From Lentisphaeria bacterium (GTDB taxonomy: Bacteria; Verrucomicrobiota; Lentisphaeria; Victivallales; UBA1829), in contig JAGAPM010000128.1 in the NCBI GenBank assembly GCA_017623265.1, forward strand, positions 1-9,860: DNA of 9,860 bases, in the 5' to 3' direction. Both the position numbers and the translations under genes were made by a program. The notes beneath the pieces are model-generated. The model did no database searches, was not told the origin of the DNA, and was given only the letters and a program-made list of their open reading frames with translations. Shown here in pieces: positions 6,788-9,860 of the stretch. How positions within the stretch are numbered: position 1 is the first letter of the stretch; each line of letters starts with the position of its first letter.

Positions 6788-6981
6788 GCACCCGATATCC
6801 GCCTTTATATCGTAACCGGTACGCAAGACCGGATCATTTCGCTGTACAAAAACACGGCGTTTGCTCCGGTGTTTGCCGGTTGCGACATCCTCTATGAACA
6901 GTTCAACGGCAGAGAGCATAACGCAGATGTGAACCGGAATATCTCTGGTACCGGATCGTCCACATGGTAAAAATATCATAA
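6788..6981 (+). pseudogene. 3' remnant of an alpha/beta-hydrolase (esterase-like) gene, truncated and frameshifted
   Basis: Reading from 6788, the translation begins APDIRLYIVTGTQDRI, continues through FAPVFAGCDILYEQFNG (6860-6910) and reaches REHNADVNR (6911-6937). This is the C-terminal pattern of an alpha/beta-hydrolase: the catalytic-acid strand IVTGTQD, a helix, a strand ILYEQF, then His in GREHN. That frame then becomes nonsense and stops at 6968. Moving back one base at the GG of 6936-6937 gives EYLWYRIVHMVKIS and a TAA at 6979-6981, a sensible C terminus, so a single G appears to have been lost. There is no start codon or upstream domain: the frame meets a stop at 6773-6775 inside the preceding glycosidase gene. 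The rest of the esterase gene is gone. The family is inferred from the motif pattern only; the 278-bp gap holds no other gene. Confidence 0.6.
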
Positions 6982-6999
6982 TTTTTCCCGGAAGAGTGT

Positions 7000-7028
7000 T
7001 TGCACTTTACGCGCACGCATGCTATATT
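7000..7028 (+). promoter_or_regulatory. Promoter for the rimO-pgsA-hflX operon, extended -10
   Basis: TTGCAC (7000-7005), a 17-nt spacer and TATATT (7023-7028, 5/6 match) preceded by TGC, forming a TGn extended -10. The expected start near 7035 leaves a leader of about 30 nt before the ATG at 7065. A small inverted repeat CTATA/TATAG (7022-7026 and 7037-7041) overlaps the -10 and start site. Confidence 0.6.
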
Positions 7029-7064
7029 TCATAGAGTATAGTGATACGTTAAGAAAGCGAAAAG

Positions 7065-8438
7065 ATGAGCAACACCAAAAAAAGAATGGTTCCGGTCGAG
7101 ATCATCAGCCTCGGCTGTGCAAAAAATCTGGTCGATACAGAAGCGGCAGCAGCATCCCTGATGCTTCACGGGTTCGGTCTTACCCCCGAGGAGCGGGAGG
7201 CAGATGTAAAGTACATCAACTCCTGTGCATTTCTTGCCGCCGCCCGTGCCGAACTGGAAGAACACCTGCACCATGCTGCGATCTGGAAAAAACGCAAAGC
7301 TTCTGTCCGGAAAATCGTTGTGGGCGGTTGCATTACCGCCTGGGATAAGGACGGCTCATTCCGTGCGTCACACCCCGAAGTCGATCTCTGGATATCCATC
7401 AAATCCGCAGCAGAACTGGGAACTGCGTTGGAAGATCTGCTATCCGGGAAAACGGCCCCCGGCGCCCTTTGCGATGCCGGGATCGAACTGGATCATACGG
7501 TTCCCCGTCTGCAGCTGACTCCACCTCATTATGCCAATCTCCGGGTCTCGGACGGATGCGACAACCGCTGCACCTATTGCAAGATCCCGGATATCCGCGG
7601 TCCGCTGAAAAGCCGCACACTGGATGATGTTCTCGCTGAAGCAGTGAATCTGCTCTCCAACGGCGTGAAGGAACTGATCGTGATCGCACAGGATACAGCT
7701 GCATTCGGCAGGGATCTGACCGGCACGCCCCGACTGGCGGAACTGCTGGACGAACTGGATCAGTTGGACGGTGATTTTCTGATCCGTCTCATGTATCTGC
7801 ATCCGGCAAGCGTGAACGATGAGCTGATCGCAGCCATGACGCGCTGCAAGCACCTGATCCGCTGTATCGAAATGCCTCTCCAGCACATTTCCGATCACAT
7901 TCTGCACGCCATGCACCGGAAAGCGGGCGGAGCAGCCACACGGGAAGTTGTCAGAAAATTGCAGACTGCCGGATTTGCGATCCGTACCACTTTCATGGTC
8001 GGCTTCCCCGGCGAAACGGAAGAAGATTTTGCCGAACTGCTGGAATATGTCAAAGAAGCAAAATTTACCCGTCTCGGAGCGTTCACATTCTCTGCAGAAA
8101 CCGGCGTTCCCGCTGCGAACCTGCCCGATCCGGTTCCCGCAGATACGGCTGAAAAGCGGATGGAGATCCTGATGCAAACTCAGGCAGAAATCTCCCTGAA
8201 AGCCAACCTTGCGCTTGTCGGAAAAACGGTTGATGTGATCCTCGATGCGGTTCTGACCGGCGGAAAAGGATACGGACGCATGTTTACCGATGCCCCGGAA
8301 ATCGACAATACGGTGTTGATCCGGGGATTGAATTCACGCAAACACGCAGAAGGCGACTTTGTCCGGATGCTGGTCGAGTCTGCAACCGAATATGAAATCA
8401 AAGGAAAACTTATCAATACAGGAGCTGAAAAAGCATGA
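7065..8438 (+). CDS. rimO: Ribosomal protein uS12 methylthiotransferase RimO
   Basis: This radical-SAM enzyme adds a methylthio group to the conserved aspartate of ribosomal protein S12, using two 4Fe-4S clusters. The N-terminal MTTase domain has C18 in ISLGCAKNLVDTE, C54 in INSCAF and C89 in VGGC. The radical-SAM domain has the CxxxCxxC triad C165/C169/C172 in SDGCDNRCTYCKIPDIRGPLKSR; the IRG..KSR tail is RimO-like rather than MiaB-like. EMPLQH and FMVGFPGETEEDF follow, and a C-terminal TRAM domain (about 390-457) contains GRMFTDAPEIDN, the RimO signature DAPEID. The length of 457 aa is normal. The Shine-Dalgarno is weak (AAGAAAG / GAAAAG rather than AGGAG); an internal ATG at 7086 has none, so 7065 is kept. 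It is the first gene of an operon with pgsA (4-nt overlap) and hflX. Confidence 0.95.
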   Translation: MSNTKKRMVPVEIISLGCAKNLVDTEAAAASLMLHGFGLTPEEREADVKYINSCAFLAAARAELEEHLHHAAIWKKRKASVRKIVVGGCITAWDKDGSFRASHPEVDLWISIKSAAELGTALEDLLSGKTAPGALCDAGIELDHTVPRLQLTPPHYANLRVSDGCDNRCTYCKIPDIRGPLKSRTLDDVLAEAVNLLSNGVKELIVIAQDTAAFGRDLTGTPRLAELLDELDQLDGDFLIRLMYLHPASVNDELIAAMTRCKHLIRCIEMPLQHISDHILHAMHRKAGGAATREVVRKLQTAGFAIRTTFMVGFPGETEEDFAELLEYVKEAKFTRLGAFTFSAETGVPAANLPDPVPADTAEKRMEILMQTQAEISLKANLALVGKTVDVILDAVLTGGKGYGRMFTDAPEIDNTVLIRGLNSRKHAEGDFVRMLVESATEYEIKGKLINTGAEKA

Positions 8439-9049
8439 AAAACCTTCCCAACCAGTTGACAATGAGCAGAATCATCCTGATCGTTGCATTTGTAGTGCTG
8501 GCAAATTTCGACGCAAAAAACGCAAACTGCTTCCAAGTATCTGAAGCGACCGCTGCGGTCTGCCACTGGATCGCATACATCCTTGCGATCATCGGCGGTC
8601 TGACCGACCTGTTTGATGGTTACCTTGCAAGAAAATATCATTGTGAAAGCGATTTCGGAAGACTGATCGACCCGCTGGCAGACAAAATGTTCATCATGGC
8701 GACCTTTGCCATGATGGTTGATTACCAGTTCATGCCGGCGTGGATTCTGATCGTGATTCTGGGTAGAGAGTTTATGGTCACCGGTCTGCGCACTCTTGCC
8801 GCAGCAAAAGGCATTACCATTTCTGCCGACAAATGGGGCAAACTGAAAACTGCCAGCCAAATGGCGGCACTTGCGTTCGGCGGTGCTTCCTGGGTCAGAC
8901 TGATCCCGGATATCCGCCCGGATGGAGTTCTGCATTATGTGTGGCTGGCGGTCCTCGGTGTGGTGGCGGCGCTTACCATCCTTTCCGGTGCATCTTACTT
9001 TATCAAGCACAAAAAACTGTATCTCACCTCCCTTTTTGTTTCGGAGTAA
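8435..9049 (+). CDS. pgsA: CDP-diacylglycerol-glycerol-3-phosphate 3-phosphatidyltransferase (phosphatidylglycerophosphate synthase)
   Basis: This inner-membrane enzyme transfers the phosphatidyl group from CDP-diacylglycerol to glycerol-3-phosphate, the committed step toward phosphatidylglycerol and cardiolipin. The complete CDP-alcohol phosphotransferase motif D-x2-D-G-x2-A-R-x8-G-x3-D-x3-D is present as D58, D61, G62, A65, R66, G75, D79 and D83. GREFMVTGLR (110-119) and ADKWGKLKT (131-139) are typical of PgsA rather than of Pss or Cls-type relatives. Several hydrophobic segments (about 11-24, 39-58, 84-97, 101-118, 139-152, 166-190) fit a six-helix protein. Its length is 204 aa. The ATG at 8435 overlaps the rimO stop as ATGA, implying translational coupling, with AGGAG at 8420-8424. 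The rimO-pgsA pairing is a common bacterial arrangement. Confidence 0.94.
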   Translation: MKNLPNQLTMSRIILIVAFVVLANFDAKNANCFQVSEATAAVCHWIAYILAIIGGLTDLFDGYLARKYHCESDFGRLIDPLADKMFIMATFAMMVDYQFMPAWILIVILGREFMVTGLRTLAAAKGITISADKWGKLKTASQMAALAFGGASWVRLIPDIRPDGVLHYVWLAVLGVVAALTILSGASYFIKHKKLYLTSLFVSE

Positions 9050-9055
9050 AAACGT

Positions 9056-9860
9056 ATGGGATATATCGCCAGGAGTACCGCACCGATCCGCCTCAAAGCG
9101 TTCCTTGTCGGCTGTTGTGATGCCAACGGGGCGCTTGCTGATGTGCGGGAATACCTCGCCGAACTGGGCGAGCTGGTGGATACACTCGGCGTAGATGTCT
9201 GCGGTGAAATGTCTGTCCGGATCCGGGAGCCGAATCCGAAATTTTATATCGGCAGCGGGAAAGCGGAAGAACTGAAAGAAGCCGCTGCTGCTTCAGAAGC
9301 GGATGTGATCATCTTTGATGACCCGCTGGGTCCCTCTCAACAGCGGAATCTGGAAAAACTCTGTCGCCGTAAAGTGATCGACCGTCAGGAAGTAATTCTG
9401 GATATTTTTGCCGATCGCGCCCAAACCCGGGAAGCTGTTCTGCAGGTGGAACTGGCACGATGCCAATATTTCCTGCCCCGCCTGACCGGTGCGTGGAGTC
9501 ACCTTTCCCGACAGCGCGGCGGCGGGACCGGTGCCCGTGGCGACGGTGAAAAACAGATCGAATATGACCGGCGTCAGCTGAAAGACCGGATCGCAGAATT
9601 GGAGCGTGAACTGGAAGTTGTCCGCAAACAGCGCTCCGTTCAACGGAAAGGAAGATTCCGTAACAACATGCCGACTGCAGCGATCGTTGGTTATACCAAT
9701 GCCGGTAAATCCACCCTGCTCAACACGCTGACTTCCTCCAGCGTTCTGGCGGAAGATAAACTCTTTGCCACGCTGGACCCCACGACCCGGCGACTGGTTC
9801 TGCCGGATAACACAGAAGTTCTGCTGACGGATACAGTCGGCTTTATCCGGAAGTTGCCCC
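9056..9860 (+). CDS. hflX: Ribosome-associated GTPase HflX, 3' end outside window
   Basis: The first 268 codons are present and the frame is open to the end. HflX binds the 50S subunit and splits stalled or hibernating ribosomes. The N-terminal HflX domain starts RLKAFLVGCCDANG and includes NPKFYIGSGKAEEL (the family's nucleotide-binding-domain motif), VIIFDDPLGPSQQRNLE, KVIDRQEVILDIFADRAQTREA and LQVELARCQYFLPRL. A Gly/Arg-rich linker follows at about residues 152-165 (RQRGGGTGARGDGEKQIE). A coiled-coil-like helix runs from about 168 to 200. The GTPase domain shows G1 GYTNAGKST (212-220), a G2-region TLDPTTR, and G3 DTVGF (259-263); G4 and beyond are cut off. ATG at 9056 follows the pgsA stop by 6 bp, with GGAG (9043-9046) 9 nt upstream, inside the pgsA 3' end. 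It is the third gene of the rimO operon. Confidence 0.94.
   Translation, partial: MGYIARSTAPIRLKAFLVGCCDANGALADVREYLAELGELVDTLGVDVCGEMSVRIREPNPKFYIGSGKAEELKEAAAASEADVIIFDDPLGPSQQRNLEKLCRRKVIDRQEVILDIFADRAQTREAVLQVELARCQYFLPRLTGAWSHLSRQRGGGTGARGDGEKQIEYDRRQLKDRIAELERELEVVRKQRSVQRKGRFRNNMPTAAIVGYTNAGKSTLLNTLTSSSVLAEDKLFATLDPTTRRLVLPDNTEVLLTDTVGFIRKLP

Noticed and set aside
6814..6833. CCGGT/ACCGG inverted repeat after the glycosidase stop as a terminator
   Set aside because: 5-bp stem with no T run, lying inside the recognisable esterase remnant; better explained as coding residue.
7440..8177. 245-codon open frame on - inside rimO
   Set aside because: Shadow of rimO, which is secured by its cluster cysteines and TRAM domain.
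1..9860. Search for tRNA/rRNA genes, CRISPR repeats, insertion sequences, phage or toxin-antitoxin genes
   Set aside because: Nearly all sequence is explained by the listed genes, and the remaining gaps are too short or show none of the expected structures by eye.

Overview
The window looks like an ordinary chromosomal segment of a Gram-negative-type bacterium of about 50-53% GC (estimated by eye). Gene-dense housekeeping loci (nadA, eno, rimO, pgsA, hflX) are interspersed with carbohydrate-degradation genes. The GH89-like glycosidase and the two-domain alpha/beta-hydrolase type at the left edge make me think of the PVC group, most likely a gut-type Lentisphaerota (Victivallis-like) organism. 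That placement is inference from gene types and has not been tested by a search. Ribosome binding sites are mostly AGGAG-type at 6-7 nt spacing, and they were used to shorten the starts of nadA and eno.

Left part (1-4277): the 3' end of an alpha/beta-hydrolase/acetyl-xylan-esterase-like gene on + (1-1026) converges, with only 6 bp between stop codons, on a minus-strand block. In transcription order this block is eno (4277 to 3000), an EamA/DMT-family transporter (2906 to 2004) and nadA quinolinate synthase (1932 to 1033). A good sigma-70-like promoter lies between eno and the transporter. Its -10 is covered by a long imperfect inverted repeat, so transporter plus nadA probably form a separately regulated two-gene unit.

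Middle (4278-7064): a 178-bp divergent intergenic region with strong A/T tracts separates eno from a 776-aa GH89-like glycosidase on + that lacks a signal peptide. Directly after its stop is the 3' remnant of a different alpha/beta-hydrolase/esterase gene (about 6788-6981). The remnant has no 5' end and has a one-base frameshift near its C terminus, so it is a pseudogene fragment. A promoter with an extended -10 follows.

Right part (7065-9860): a tight + strand operon of rimO (ribosomal protein S12 methylthiotransferase), pgsA (phosphatidylglycerophosphate synthase, overlapping rimO by 4 nt) and hflX (ribosome-associated GTPase, 6 bp after pgsA and cut by the window end).

I found no tRNA or rRNA genes, CRISPR array, insertion sequence, phage gene or obvious novel defence or mobile system. 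The most unusual items are the operator-like inverted repeat at the transporter/nadA promoter, the decayed esterase fragment behind the glycosidase, and the divergent, apparently cytoplasmic GH89-like enzyme.
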